From: Ectobius pallidus
Lineage: Eukaryota; Arthropoda; Insecta; Blattodea; Ectobiidae
Reading direction: 5' to 3'
DNA: 64,000 nucleotides
NCBI GenBank assembly: GCA_964059195.1
Contig: CAXKWD010000007.1
Coordinates: 22,455,023 to 22,519,022, forward strand
Part shown: piece by piece, positions 42,131 through 54,100 of the stretch
Position numbering within the stretch: the first letter of the stretch is position 1
Layout of the letters: each line of letters starts with the position of its first letter
Position numbers and translations under genes: made by a program
The notes under the pieces: model-generated
Databases searched by the model: none
Seen by the model: only the letters and a program-made list of their open reading frames with translations
Told to the model about the DNA's origin: nothing

Positions 42131-43388
42131 TAGTCTCATTCACAACTTATCTAAATTGGCAAAACTGAAGACGCTTCTTTTGTCATTGCGGGTGGTGAGC
42201 CTATTACAGTAACCATTGAAGGAAAAGCTACCCTCTACAAGAGACTAACAGAAAAAGAAGAATATGACTCACCATTGGACTTGAGCAAATGGAATCATCT
42301 TGCCAAAAAGTTTAATATTATAGAAGATGATAATACAGCAACCTGCTTTGAGATCTACATTGGTGGCAGTAAAACACAAGACAAAGTTGGTGAAGGAGCA
42401 GCAATTTTCAATGACGGAATCTTGCATAAAATCCTAAAATATAAGTTACACCATAATTGCTCCAATAATCAAGGTGAGCAGATAGCCATCTTGTAGGCCC
42501 TGAAAGAAATTCAATGTATTAATGCTCTGGTTGAACAGAAAACATAATCAATCTACACCGACAGTCAGGTATCCCTGGCACTCCTCAGAAACATCAAGAA
42601 ACATAATACAGTAGTTACAGAAATATATGAAGCCATAACAGTACACAATCAGCAAAATTGGAAAATTAATTTCAAATGGATCAAAGCATGTGTCGGAATT
42701 CCTGGCAATGAACTGGCAAAACAAGCAGCAGAGGAAACCGGAATCAAAAAAGTTTATTACAAGAAACCGAGATCAACCATTGAAGCGGAAATTAAAGAAA
42801 CAGGAATACAGAAATGTCAGGACAGATGGGACAAAACAAAAGGGACAACAACAAAGCTTTTTTCCCTTCCAGCAAATACCAATATTGTCAAGTTTTGCAG
42901 CATTAGTTACAGGACATGGCAAAACCGAATCTTACCTATATAGATTCCATATAGCAGATGACCCAACATGCTCTTGCAACACAGGACCACAAACTGTACG
43001 TCATGTAATATACAATGCATAGAAGTGCAACAACAGAGAAACCAATTGAGAGAAGAAATCAGGAAGAATGGCAGCAACTGGCCAGCCACCATGCATCAGC
43101 TAGCATCCAGACATCTACAAGCATTTCATACCTTCTGTAATTCATTAGAGCTGTGATAGTGTAGTGATGACAATTATGTCCAGAGACAATGAACATATGC
43201 AGAAGACTGAATGCAAACTCAAACTCAAACTCCTATGTTAAGAATTGTATATGGACAGTGAAAGGACATTAATATAAGAAAAATGTGCTAATCGCTTTCA
43301 TCTATTATTAGTTATTATATTAGTAGCATACGTGTTTTTATTAGTTTTTTTTATTATTGATGTTACTAATATTAATATTATTTTATGT
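42131..43388 (+). pseudogene. LINE C-terminal relic: RNase H and zinc-knuckle tail
   Basis: Shifting frames give FEIYIGGSKTQDKVGEGAAIF, NNQGEQIAIL, IYTDSQVSLALLRN and WIKACVGIPGNELAKQAAEE, the four blocks of a type I RNase H as carried by R1/I/Jockey-group LINEs. The first catalytic Asp (DGSK) is Gly here (GGSK), so activity is lost. A C-terminal tail with CSCNTGPQTVRH resembles the usual CxC...H knuckle. Stops occur after AIL and later. The insert sits in the satellite between a GATGACA and a GACGTGTATG word of one monomer. Confidence 0.8.
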
Positions 43389-43655
43389 AATTACTATTGA
43401 TAAAAACCTAAATTCTGAATTATAACAACACTTTATTCTCCACTTTCACTTTTAATTACACAGGACTAGTTTCAAGAGCATTTATTCGCTCCCATCATCG
43501 GCTGGTGGTCGACCACCAGAATAACAGTCGACCACCAGCCGATGATGGGAGCGAATAAATGCTCTTGAAACTAGTCCTGTGTAATTAAAAGTGAAAGTAA
43601 GTGGAGAATAAAGTGTTGTTATAATTCAGAATTTAGGTTTTTATCAATAGTAATT
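43389..43655. repeat. 267-bp palindrome with Penelope-like terminal sequence
   Basis: 43389-43513 and 43527-43655 are inverted copies, differing by a 4-bp GTAA insertion in the right arm. They are separated by 13 bp and edged by GTCGAC on both sides of the loop. Each arm carries a hammerhead-like core (43539-43571 on +, 43470-43502 on -): CCGATGA, T, stem GGGAGC/GCTCTT around an 8-nt loop, then GAAAC. Confidence 0.82.
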
Positions 43656-43854
43656 ATCAGTATACTCCACTGTCTATAAAACTTCTTTTTTATTGTGTTA
43701 TATTATTTTATGTGTTTTTGTTACTATAATAACTGTCAGTAATATTATTATCCCTTATCTGTTTATATTACTATAGGGATTTATTATTATTTTATTTATT
43801 TTATTTTAATTTATGCATTATTAAAAATGTATTTATTGCCATTACCCAAGAGGG
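43656..43854. other. AT-rich link back to the satellite
   Basis: Almost pure TTATTA-type sequence, presumably the tail of the LINE relic, ending at CCCAAGAGGGGG where a satellite monomer resumes. Confidence 0.4.
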
Positions 43855-44036
43855 GGACGTGTATGTTAATAAATACTGGATGAACTATCTTCAGGGCCCA
43901 GCAAGCAAGTCACATCAGGGACATGATTAACAAACTTTGAGAGATCCGGGAAGTTCTTGGATCTGGGCCATGCAAGATAGTCACATTGAGGCTAAATAAG
44001 ACAACGTACTCCGTGATTACAACACATCGGTGTTAC
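43855..44036 (+). repeat. 179-bp satellite, single monomer between insertions
   Basis: GACGTGTATGTTAATAAATA onward matches the monomer, with the CTTTG...CCCGGGA region degraded to CTTTGAGAGATCCGGGA. Confidence 0.85.
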
Positions 44037-45171
44037 CGCAGTATAAGTATTAATACAGTAAAGAAACTGTGTGTTAAAAGTCCTATGACAACATGTTGAC
44101 TGGACGACACTAGCGCTCCATGCGGAGATTGAGTAAAGCTACATTCTCATCATATGAAATGGCTTGGGAAAATACATAAACACATCGCAAAATATGTTAT
44201 GTTAAAAGAGAAAAATACAGAATATTTTTATTTAATGCAAATCTAATTTTAAATTTAAGAAATAATAAAACAGATAATGTATTATATTCTACTTAAGTAG
44301 AGGTAAACAATACTTAAATAGGCTACTGTTAAGGGCTGTACCTAGGCCTAGTATTTTTCCTTTAAAATCATTGCCCTTTAATATAATTTATAATTCAAAT
44401 TATGATAATAAATAGCCTACATATTAATTACGTAAATTATATTATAGGTCTGTCACGTTGTTCATCCTGCACGTCATTGTTGACAGTGTATTTTGATTCT
44501 TTGCCTTATATGGCAATATACGACTTCAATTTATTGTAGGTCTATGTAGCGTCAATTACTGCAGGATGGACTTCATTAAACAAAACAAAAAATTCAGGAG
44601 CATTTGGAATTGAAGACACCGTGGGTACAGCAGTTTTAATTAACGAGTTTTTTTTAGGAATTCATAAACTGTCTGTTTTCGGCGTGTGTCAAGCATAGAC
44701 GGTAATTTTCACTCAAATATTTTACATATTTTGTTACTAGGTTTTCTTGTTGACCATTAATGACCTATTTTTTACACCAGAAATCATTACAACAGAATAA
44801 AATATAAAAATATTACATTAAAGTAACTTGAAACATAACCACACCTGAATCACGAGTAAGCCAGTAGACCTACAATAAATATTACTTATTTTCGTTCTTA
44901 CCTTTCTGGATGTTTCAAGAAAGTGAAGAAATGCAATTCAGGATTTTGTCTTTTATTATTAGTGAAATTTACAGCAGAATAATAAGGTCCTTTCGAATAT
45001 AGCGTATTCTAATAAATACAACACTCCTATTTATTTACATACTTCCCGGAGTAGTTTCTGTAGCCTTACTTTATGGCCGCTACGATCGCTAGGAAATGCG
45101 CGCGCATGCTCGGCTGGCAGAAAAACGGGCTGAGTTTCTGTACTGTATTAATACTTATACTGTGGTGTTAC
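44030..45171. mobile_element. hAT-like element with CRCAGTATAAGTATTAATAC ends
   Basis: Element 44037-45164 is flanked by GTGTTAC (44030-44036 and 45165-45171). Ends CGCAGTATAAGTATTAATAC and, reversed from the right, CACAGTATAAGTATTAATAC are nearly perfect inverted repeats and pairing continues further in. A 7-bp visible duplication may be an 8-bp one with a changed base. No transposase frame in 1.1 kb. Confidence 0.8.
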
Positions 45172-46860
45172 ATTTGAGATGACAGTGATGACGTGGATGG
45201 TAATAAATACTGGATGAACTATCTTAAGGGCCCAGCAAGCAAGTCACATCGGGGACATGTTTTACAAACTTTGCGACACCCGGGAAGATCTCGCATCTGG
45301 ACCACACAAGATAGCCAGAATGATGCTGTATAAGACTACATACCGTGTGGTGTTACAACTGAGATGACATGACGACGTGTATGGGAATAAACTCTGGATG
45401 AACTATCTTCAGGCCCAGCAAGCAAGTCACATCAGGGACATGTTTAATAAACTTGCGACACCCGGGAAGATCTCGCATCAGGACCACACAAGATAGCCAG
45501 AATGAAGCTGTATAAGACTACATACCCTGTGGTGTTACAACTGAGATGGCATGATTACGTGGATGATAAATGAACTATCTTCAGGGCCCAGCAAGCAAGT
45601 CACATCGGAGACATGTTTAATAAACTTTGCGACACCGGGAAGATCTTGCATCTGGGTCACACAAGATAGCCAGAATGAAGCTTTATAAGACTAGGTACCC
45701 TGTGATGCTACAACTCAGATGACATGATGACGTGTATGACAATAAACTCTGGATGAACTATCTTCAGGGGCCAGCAAGCAAGTCACATCGGGGACATGTT
45801 TAATAAACTTTGCGACACCCAGGAAGATCTCACATCTGGACCACGCAAGATAGCCAGAATGTTTAATAAACTTTGCGACACCCAGGAAGATCTCTCATCT
45901 GGACCACGCAAGATAGCCAGAATGAAGCTTTATAAGACTAGGGACCCTGTGATGCTACAACTGAGATGACATGATGACGTGTATGACAATAAACTCTGGA
46001 TGAACTATCTTCAGGGCCCAGCAAGCAAGTCACATCGGGGACATGTTTAATAAACTTTGCGACACCCGGGAAGATCTCACATCCGGACCACGCAAGATAG
46101 CCAGAATGAAGCTTTATAAGATTAGGTACCCTGTGATGCTACAACTGAGATGACATGATGACGTGTATGACAATAAACTCTGGATGAACTATCTTCAGGG
46201 CCCAGCGAGCAAGTCACATCGGGGACATGTTTAACAAACTTTGTGAGACCCGGGAAGATCTTGCATCTGGGTCACGCAAGATAGCCAGAATTAAGCTTTA
46301 TAAGACTAGGTACCCTGTGATGCTACAACTGAGATGACATGATGACGTGTATGACAAACTCTGGATAAACTATCTTCAGGGCCCAGCAAGCAAGTCACAT
46401 CGGGGACATGTTTAACAAACTTTGCGACACCCAGGAAGATCTTGCATCTGGACCATGCAAGATAGCCAGAATGAAGCTTTATAAGACTATGTGATGTTAC
46501 AACTGAGATGGCATGATGACTGGATGATAATAAATACTGGATGAACTTGCCAGATTGAGGCTAAGTAAGTCTACAACACATTGGTTTACATCTGAGGGTG
46601 GCATTATGACGTGGGTAGTGATAATTACTGGAAGACATTTATCAGGACTCAGCAAGCAGGTTACATTGGGGAAATGTTTAACAATAAAATTTGTTACACC
46701 CCGAAAGTCTCATTTAGGCTATGGAAGCTTGTCACATTGAGACTTAATAAGACTATGTACTCTGCGTTTACAAAACTTTGGTTTTACAGCTGAGATGACA
46801 TGAAGACATGGGGGAAAATATTCACTGGACGACCTATCTGCAGGGCCCAGCAAGCAGGTT
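45165..46860 (+). repeat. 179-bp satellite array, second block
   Basis: About eight good monomers to near 46540, then diverged ones to 46860. This block forms its own subfamily (GACGTGTATGACAATAAACT, GAAGCTTTATAAGACTAGGT), so its homogenisation was partly separate from the first block. One monomer near 45860-45910 has an internal partial duplication. Confidence 0.88.
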
Positions 46861-48462
46861 ACAGTTGATGTGTTAGTGATATTGCAGCATCAGCTGAGAA
46901 CTTGGAAGTCTGGTGACTATTGCTTGCTGATTTGGTGCTACTGAAGCAGCTGAACATAAACAGCCTTACTAATAAAAGCTGCTTATATCTGCGTTGAACG
47001 GTTGTTTGGTTGTTCACCGTGTAAGTTCTGCATAAGCCGCATTACCAATAACGGCTGTGTAACTGCCGAGTTTACATCGGGTTTGTACGTCCAACGTCAT
47101 CAAATACGTCACTCTATTTGTGACGTTACTAGCCCCTGGCTATGAAGGGACTGCTGAACGCCATCTATCTGTGCAGCGGCAAACAACGATGGATCGTCTG
47201 CAGAGTTTCAGTATTTCATTATATTGTTTTCAGAAAGCTGTAATCATGGGTACAAGTATGGAAATATGTCCCGCAAACAAGGAACAATGTTTATAATTCC
47301 GCAAAAGCAGCTCAGAATATGCGTAGCCTCAAAATTCAATCTCAGACATCTACGAAACGACCAACTGTTACGGATATCGGCCATCTTGATTATTTACGTC
47401 AAGTTTATACAAGGGTGCCAGGCTGTGTAAAGGTTGCACACATTCAGCCTTATGCAACCATTATTAGTACAGTTCTTCTCCTCAGCTGTGTATATTCCTG
47501 GTATAAATGTTACAACTGGATTATTAGTAAGACTGAAAGTGTTTTCTCCACTGTTCCCTCCTACAAGGAAACCTTGGGCTGCTGTTTGAGACATTGCAAT
47601 ACATTGAGTGTTCCTTCTGCCTTCTGACATATCGTACCAGTAGCGTAAATGAGTGCACTGTTGAAATCCCTTCTGGTTGCTTATTTCCTAAAGAGAATAG
47701 TACAGGGTATATACTGGATAAAATATTTTTAGAACGTGTATCTTTAAATTATAAACTCATAACATTGTGTTTTATGGGGAAACTCCATTAAACGTACAAC
47801 ATAGCTGCTTACAATGAAGTACAGCATCTTGAGTTTAAATTCACAACTTAAGAAAAATAATGCAGAAATTGAAATATTTCTCATTTGTTAATAATCATTC
47901 CAAAAGAAAGGAGAAAAATGTATATATGAATAAAATTTGATTAATATCTTTTGTCTACAAATAGCAAAGTTTTTTCTTGTCTTTATCATGCAAATTTATA
48001 TCTTACTCATAGAAGAAGCCCTTGTTGTTTTCGTATAATGGCATGAAACTGTTTATTCAGTAGAGTGGTAGTATGCTTGAAACGTTACCCTACCCTTGGT
48101 GGGACATATAAACTGGGTGTTTCTTCCACTGTGGGCATTTAAATTTTTGCAAGTGCTTAGAAGTTGAACATGGCTTCCCTTTTAAACGTCTATAGTTTAC
48201 GGTAAAAAAATTTATGATATAAGGAATGGAAAGAAAAACCGACATGACGTTTATTTCTTTGTTTTATCTATTATAACTTAAAATGTATTTCAATACAATA
48301 CATTTTCAGTTTATAACTTTTTTTATAAGGAATATTGGAAATCTGTCAATGACACTTTTACATAGGAAATGGAAGTGCGACACTGGATGTTTCTGAGTAA
48401 AAATCTCTTCACATGATGACATATTTACAATGCTGGCCCCAATACAGAACAAACATTAACTA
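46861..48462. other. 1.6 kb without recognised gene
   Basis: Frames at 47319-47627 (+, 102 codons) and 47394-47630 (-, 78 codons) overlap and show no family features or flanking signals. Region 46950-47220 is less AT-rich. It may be an old element whose ends I cannot place. Confidence 0.4.
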
Positions 48463-49447
48463 CAGTGTGTCCCACACAAGAGTTGGCCAATGACGCGGGA
48501 TCCTGCGGCGCGGCGGGCACAGCGATCGGGTGAAATATCTACGCTAATGAAGCCGCGATCGGTGTTTTGATTCAGGTTCTCACATTTACAGTTAAAATTA
48601 CAATGAAAATAAACACGTACCTCATCACAAGAGATGTTGGAAATGTTCTCCTCTCGCATCCACACAACACTGACACCATTTTAGGAAATTTTCTTTCACG
48701 CGCATAAGTTCAGCTTCCGAGACAGAGTTCATTTCTCTTGTGATAGGTCTATGTGATATTGTCTTTAAGTTCTTCTAACAGTATGTGAATATTATTTATG
48801 GAGAAACTTGAAAAATAAAGTGTATAGGTCAACCTCCCGTACATTAAAAAGGAAACGGGTGAAATATCTACGCTAATACCTAGGTAAAGCCTGCTGTTGG
48901 TGTAATGGTTCAGGTTCTCACAAAGAAAAACATATGTGATTTATTACATCATCTTGCAAAGACGCAAGACGTCGGTTTTTAGCAAAATTCCCAGGTGTAC
49001 GTCCTCCAAGCAGAGAAGCCGTGCGAAAACTTGTAAGCAAACTTCGGGAAACAGGTTCGATTCTCGATAGTAAACGAGGGACCAAGCGGCGCGTACTTAC
49101 TGAACAGAAATTAGATCAAACCCACACACATTAGAAGAACTTAAAGACAATATCAGAAGAGAAATTAATTCTATATCGGAAGCTGAACTTATGCGCGTGA
49201 AAGAAAATTTCTTAAAAAGGATCCAATGTTGTGTGGATGCAAGAGGAGGACATTTCCAACATCTCTTATGATGAGGTATGGTTATTTTCATTGAAATTCC
49301 AACTGTAAATGTGAGAACCTGAATCATAACACCGATCGCGGCTTCATTAGCGTAGATATTTCACCCGATCGCTCGGGAGTTGGAACTGTGCCCGCCACGC
49401 CACAGGAACCCGCGTCATTGGCCAACTCTTGCGTGGGACACACTGTA
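48463..49447 (+). mobile_element. Mariner-type element with transposase-derived TIRs (copy 3), keeps HTH coding
   Basis: TA at 48463-48464 and 49446-49447 encloses 48465-49445. Ends CAGTGTGTCCCACACAAGAG and, reversed, CAGTGTGTCCCACGCAAGAG. The middle (about 48965-49110) encodes FLAKFPGVRPPSREAVRKLV, then SKLRETGSILDSKR and RRVLTEQKLD, a mariner-type DNA-binding domain. It is joined near 49110 directly to the C-terminal end in the right arm (LEELKDNIRREINSISEAEL, then MRVKENFLKR and FQHLL-stop). The whole DDE catalytic domain is deleted. The left arm is an inverted copy of the right. Confidence 0.87.
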
Positions 49448-49751
49448 CTTCAATGTTAAATGGAGGGTAACTTTCTTCACTCATAACATTACGAGGTTGT
49501 ATTAGAAAGAAAAAGATAAACACGTCAGCAAAACAATGTTGTCTTCTCTTACTGGGATATTCATCAAAATCTATAGAAACCGGATACACTGAACCTGTTT
49601 TTAATTATAATACAACAAGTTCCAAACTAATAATGTATTAGTTAAATTCACTTGGAATGGGAAGACATAATGAAGTGGAACAATATTATTATATAATATC
49701 TTGGAGAACACTCACTACTTCATTATTATTCATTAGTTACTAGTAACTGGT
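49448..49751. other. Short stretch, probable 3' tail of the adjacent Penelope-like fragment
   Basis: AT-rich with a microsatellite-like TTATTATATAAT patch; no other signal. Confidence 0.35.
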
Positions 49752-49780
49752 TTTCGATAGGACCTCCCTATCATCATCAG
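49752..49780 (-). ncRNA. Hammerhead-like hairpin core, canonical CUGAUGA
   Basis: On the - strand: CTGATGA, T, stem GATAGG/CCTATC around GAGGT, then GAAA. All fixed core bases of the hammerhead (CUGANGA and GAAA) are present and the stem is perfect. It sits immediately 3' of the Penelope-like GIY-YIG fragment stop, as in the other Penelope copy. Stems I and III are unresolved. Confidence 0.4.
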
Positions 49781-50256
49781 CTATGCCCAACTACAAACTT
49801 CCGTCTTGTAATACTTGGTGACACTTGTGGTTTTACGAGTTTCCCAAATAGCCCTAACTCGTTCTCTTGAATGTCAAAATTCTGGAGGTTATTTCTTTGT
49901 TTCTGTATGGAGATCTTCTCCCATACAGTGAACTGAATTGGATGATGCAGATTTTTAAGTAGAGTCCCTTCCTTGACTACATCGTGATCAGAATTACATA
50001 CATGTGCTGCTACTGCGGACTTTTCAATTTCCCCTTGTCTAATATTTCTGAAATGCTCTTTCCATCTTGTATTGAGGTTCATTTTTGTTTTACCTATGTA
50101 TACATTGTCGCAATCATTACACAGAAGAACAGCATGCAGTGATCCATTTTTTGTCGTCTGAAGGTGTACCAGAAGCACAATATCCAGGCAATGTTTTACG
50201 ATGGTTAAGCATGTAAGAATGAATTGAAAAGTTGTTGCATGACAATGCACACCCAC
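49777..50256 (-). pseudogene. Penelope-like GIY-YIG fragment (different family)
   Basis: The C-terminal part of the 159-codon frame contains HAVLLCNDCDNVYIGKTKMN, then LNTRWKEHFRNIRQGEIEKS and AVAAHVCNSDH. This is the GIY-YIG nuclease of a Penelope-like element, distinct from the 28-34 kb copies. The RT is absent, truncated where the mariner fragment begins near 50215, and the first 40 codons or so are antisense to that fragment. Confidence 0.82.
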
Positions 50257-50540
50257 ATATTGTCACCCACACTGCTCAAACTGTTCCCAAACTAGGTTTT
50301 GAGGTTTAAGAGCATACAGTCCTGATCTCACCCCATCACATTTCTATCTTTTTGGCCCACTTGTCGATTTACCACAGACCAAAGAACTGAAGGAAACGGT
50401 GCATACGTGGCTTGCTACTCAGCCAAAAACTTTTCTTCTGAGGACATCAGGAAGTTTGTGCAACAATGGATCAATTGCATTGAGAAGCAAGGGGAGGTTT
50501 TTGAAAGTATTGTATTGTTGCACTAAATATAAAAAAGAGA
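50215..50540 (+). pseudogene. Mariner transposase C-terminal fragment
   Basis: In broken frames: LLHDNAHPHIVTHTAQTVPK, then LGFEV and further on QPKTFFSEDIRKFVQQWINC with IEKQGEVFES. This is the second catalytic block (HDNARPH) through the C-terminus of a mariner transposase. The third-Asp region (YSPDLAPCDF) is degraded to YSPDLTPSHF-like sequence by frame breaks. Confidence 0.82.
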
Positions 50541-50689
50541 ATGCAGATACTTATTGACTTACCTTCATATGTAACCTTTGTAGTTGTAAGCAAAAAATTC
50601 TTTATGTAGCTTGCTGCATATTTTATTATATAAGGTATTCATCTTGTTATCTTTGAATGTATATAATAGTTAGAGAATTCAAGTTTTTC

Positions 50690-50850
50690 AGCCTTGAATG
50701 TATAATCTCTTGATGGGTAGAGCCTTGTTAGTATGTCACTTTATACTTAGCAGTAAACTTTATGGAACCCAAATAGTCTCAAGCCATATTTAGGAGTAAA
50801 CTTTGGGGTGCCTGGAAAGACTTATTGTTTGGGCATGCAAGCTACTCCCA
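50690..50850 (+). repeat. Diverged single satellite-related monomer
   Basis: TAATCTCTTGATGGGTAGAG and the following TTTATGGAACCCAAATAGTC match the diverged edge of the main satellite at 37630-37780. Shows the repeat also exists outside the array. Confidence 0.65.
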
Positions 50851-51199
50851 AGGCTAGTATGGATATTTCCTGAAATAATTTCCTTTCCCTCTACATTAAA
50901 AAAAATTTAATGTTATTATGACATAAGATTCATTAGTGCTATCCCCTTTGTCACAAAGGAAAAATATGCTTTTTGGGATTGGTAGGTCTTCTTCTCCAGT
51001 TTTTGTTCTTAGCATTTTCCAACTTCTGGAACACTATACTGGTAATAATATGTTATTCATGATTTGAGACATTTACATTTTCCTAAAATATCTGTTACAA
51101 TAAGAATTACCATTTTCCAACATTTCAGAAGGAAATGGAAACATTGAAACCCTTATGTAATTTGAGTTGAAGTAACTATTTTAAGAAATCTGATTTGAT
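50851..51199. other. Stretch without recognised genes
   Basis: No ORF or terminal repeat seen. Confidence 0.35.
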
Positions 51200-54100
51200 A
51201 GAGAGAGAGAAATACTTTATTCAAGTCATCTGCCTGGCAATCCAGGTGACCATACAGATCCAGAATAAACAAAGAAAAAGAATCATACATTACATAGTAA
51301 CATGAACTGAATTGAAACGGAACATAAGAATTCTAAGTACCATATAAATGATTGTGCAATAAAAATAGCGAATCTTCTAAAACCCTAATACATATTTTAA
51401 CAACAGTGTCTTTAGAAATATTGAGAGACTGAAGAAATGAATTAACAAAGGTGAAACTTGCACCGCGTGCTCCGAAAAGCAGACCCTTCACCTCCCATGC
51501 ATTGACAGGTAAGTTATAGCTCTCACTAAGGTGAGGGATGCATGGTTGGTATATGGCCTCCTTTTCCGCACTCACACGCTTAGCTTGTTCTCTATCCTCT
51601 TCTAGGCGAACTGTAGGATCCAAAATTAACCCTCGTTTTACAGTTCTATTGATGGCTATTATGTCGGCTCTTCGATTACTGCCATCTTCCGCGATGCAAT
51701 GCACCTCTTCATACACTTCCCAGTCTTTTTGTCGTCGAAGGGCTGTGGCAATCGCTGAACGGACACGGTGGTGGCGAGAATTTCTCAATAATTCACCCTT
51801 TTTACAACTACCCAATACATGGCCCAAGGTTTCTGGATTATTGCAACCTGTATGCCGGCAGAGTGATGTAGTTTGACTCCTTCCAGGTATAGACCTCACC
51901 GCAGAGATATTACAACACATCTTGATTGCATTAGTCCACTGTGAACAAGAGAGACCTTTTCTATTGGATATCCATGTGTTGGTATTGGGATTTTCACTAT
52001 AGACTGAAACGCCTTTACCTTTGTGAGGGAGTCCACACCATTTTTCAAAAGATCTTTTTCTCATTTCATTTCTTAACCATCGGCCTGTCTTGGTTAGTGT
52101 TGTTTCGTCACACCTAATGCTGAAATGTGACAGTATGTCCTCCTTTTCTTTATCTAAATCTCTACAAAAGGGAAGGTGTTCATCATATATTTTACTAAGG
52201 CATTGAGCGATGTTGAATTGTTGAATGTGAGCTTCCCATTCGGCATTAACGAGTCCCAATCCCCTGAATTTCCTCGGAGAATAAATCATGTCATTTGGAC
52301 AATCATTTGGCAAGCTAATAATCTCTTTTATGGTTGATCGTAAGAGTTTGTCAACATCTTCTAAGAACTTGGTTGGAATTTTATTTAATGGAGTACTTTG
52401 GATAGGGTATACAATACATGGCCAAATATACTGATTGATTATGTTCGCTTTTTGGTCTGGATTGAGAAGATTTGAATTTGACAGATATGATAAATTATCT
52501 TCCAAATCTTTAATTATTTTATTCTGATCAAAAACAATTTCATCATAAAATGTAACTCCTAGGTACTTTACGGTTTCATCACTTTTTAAACAATTTAGGT
52601 TGGCAGTTCCCAATTTAACAGTTGAATCTTGACTAAGTTTACCATTTTTAATATTAATCATTTTACATTTAGTTGAATTAAGACTGAATCCAATTTCAGT
52701 CAAATGGCTTGTTGCTAGATTCAGTAGTGACTGGGCAGATGTTTCATTCTTAGCAACTAGAACTATATCATCTGCAAATGCCAATGCTGATATATTTTTA
52801 GCAGAGTGATTTATCTTGAAGCCGTGGCTTTGCTCAATTTCATGATCTGTTAAATTTTTAATGGTATCATCTATGGCTAAGTTAAATAATGCGGGAGAAA
52901 TAGGCGATCCTTGTGCAACTCCTTTTCTTAGTTCAATGCACGTCGTTTTGTTTTTATTACATTCTATTTGAATGTGATTTCCTTGAATTAGATCAGCAAT
53001 TAACTCTCTTAGGTTATTTGGCATGCTAATATGCATTAAACACCTTTTAATATGATCGTGTCCCACATTGTCATAGGCCTTTGTAATATCAAGGAATATT
53101 ACACTACAATCTTTCTTATTTATTTTGGCATCCTTAAGGCAACCATTAATGATAGATGTATTTAAGTGAGTACCAGGAAGGGAGATAAATCCTCTTTGAT
53201 GTGCTGAAAATTCTAAATATGATCGTAATCTCAAGTCAATTGCTTTTTCAATTACACGTCGTATCACCGAAAAAATTGAGATCGGTCTCCAATTGGATAA
53301 TTGCTCAGCATCACCGCCTTTAAATATTAGAATCGTCCTAGCCCTTTTAAATATCTCTGGGCATTTCTTAAGGCGTAGCATTGCATTGGCTATTAAACAC
53401 AACATTTTGTTTGTATGCAGCTCTTTTAATGCCCTAATAAGAACATTGTCTGGGCCAGGTGAAGTGTCAACTTTTATTCTTTTCATAGCAGAATTAATTT
53501 CATCGAGAGTTATTTCTATATCCTCTTCAGAAATTGGATCAACCTCTTGCATGTTAGTCAAATTATTAGCTTCTCCAAATAGCTTTTGATAGTACTGAGT
53601 AATTGTGGAAGTTGATACTTTACACTGAGGAGAATTATGTTTATTCATTACTTGTCTCACAACTTTCCGACGTTGATTATAATACAAGTATTGAGCAACC
53701 TCATATTGGTATTTTTGCCTATTGGCTTGTCTTTTCCTTTTGGTTAACCTAGCTGGGTTATTACTTATGGAATATGAATTACTGTGATTGCCTTGCCTGT
53801 TCTTTCTCATCTTATAATAATGAACTGCAGGATGCTTTGGTCCTGGAAGTGAATGAATAGCATGAGATAAGAACTCTGAAATCTCCACACATACATCTTG
53901 AAGTACTTCAAGGTTAGGATTTATTACAAGTTCTTCTAAAGCACTTTCAAATTGCTTGATTACTTTGTCATTTTCATTTGGTAAAGCATTATCTGCTGAT
54001 AAAGTATCGTTATTCACATTATTAGTGATACTCTCTTTGCTACTATTAATTGTAGTACAATCATTGCTACCATTAGTATCTTGTGATTCATTATTGGAAT

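Noticed and set aside
37620..46860. CRISPR-like array
   Set aside because: Repeats are 179 bp, contiguous with no unique spacers, and the DNA is eukaryotic; it is satellite DNA.
47319..47627. 102-codon ORF as a possible gene
   Set aside because: No recognisable domain, no splice or promoter evidence, and an overlapping ORF of similar size on the other strand; treated as chance.
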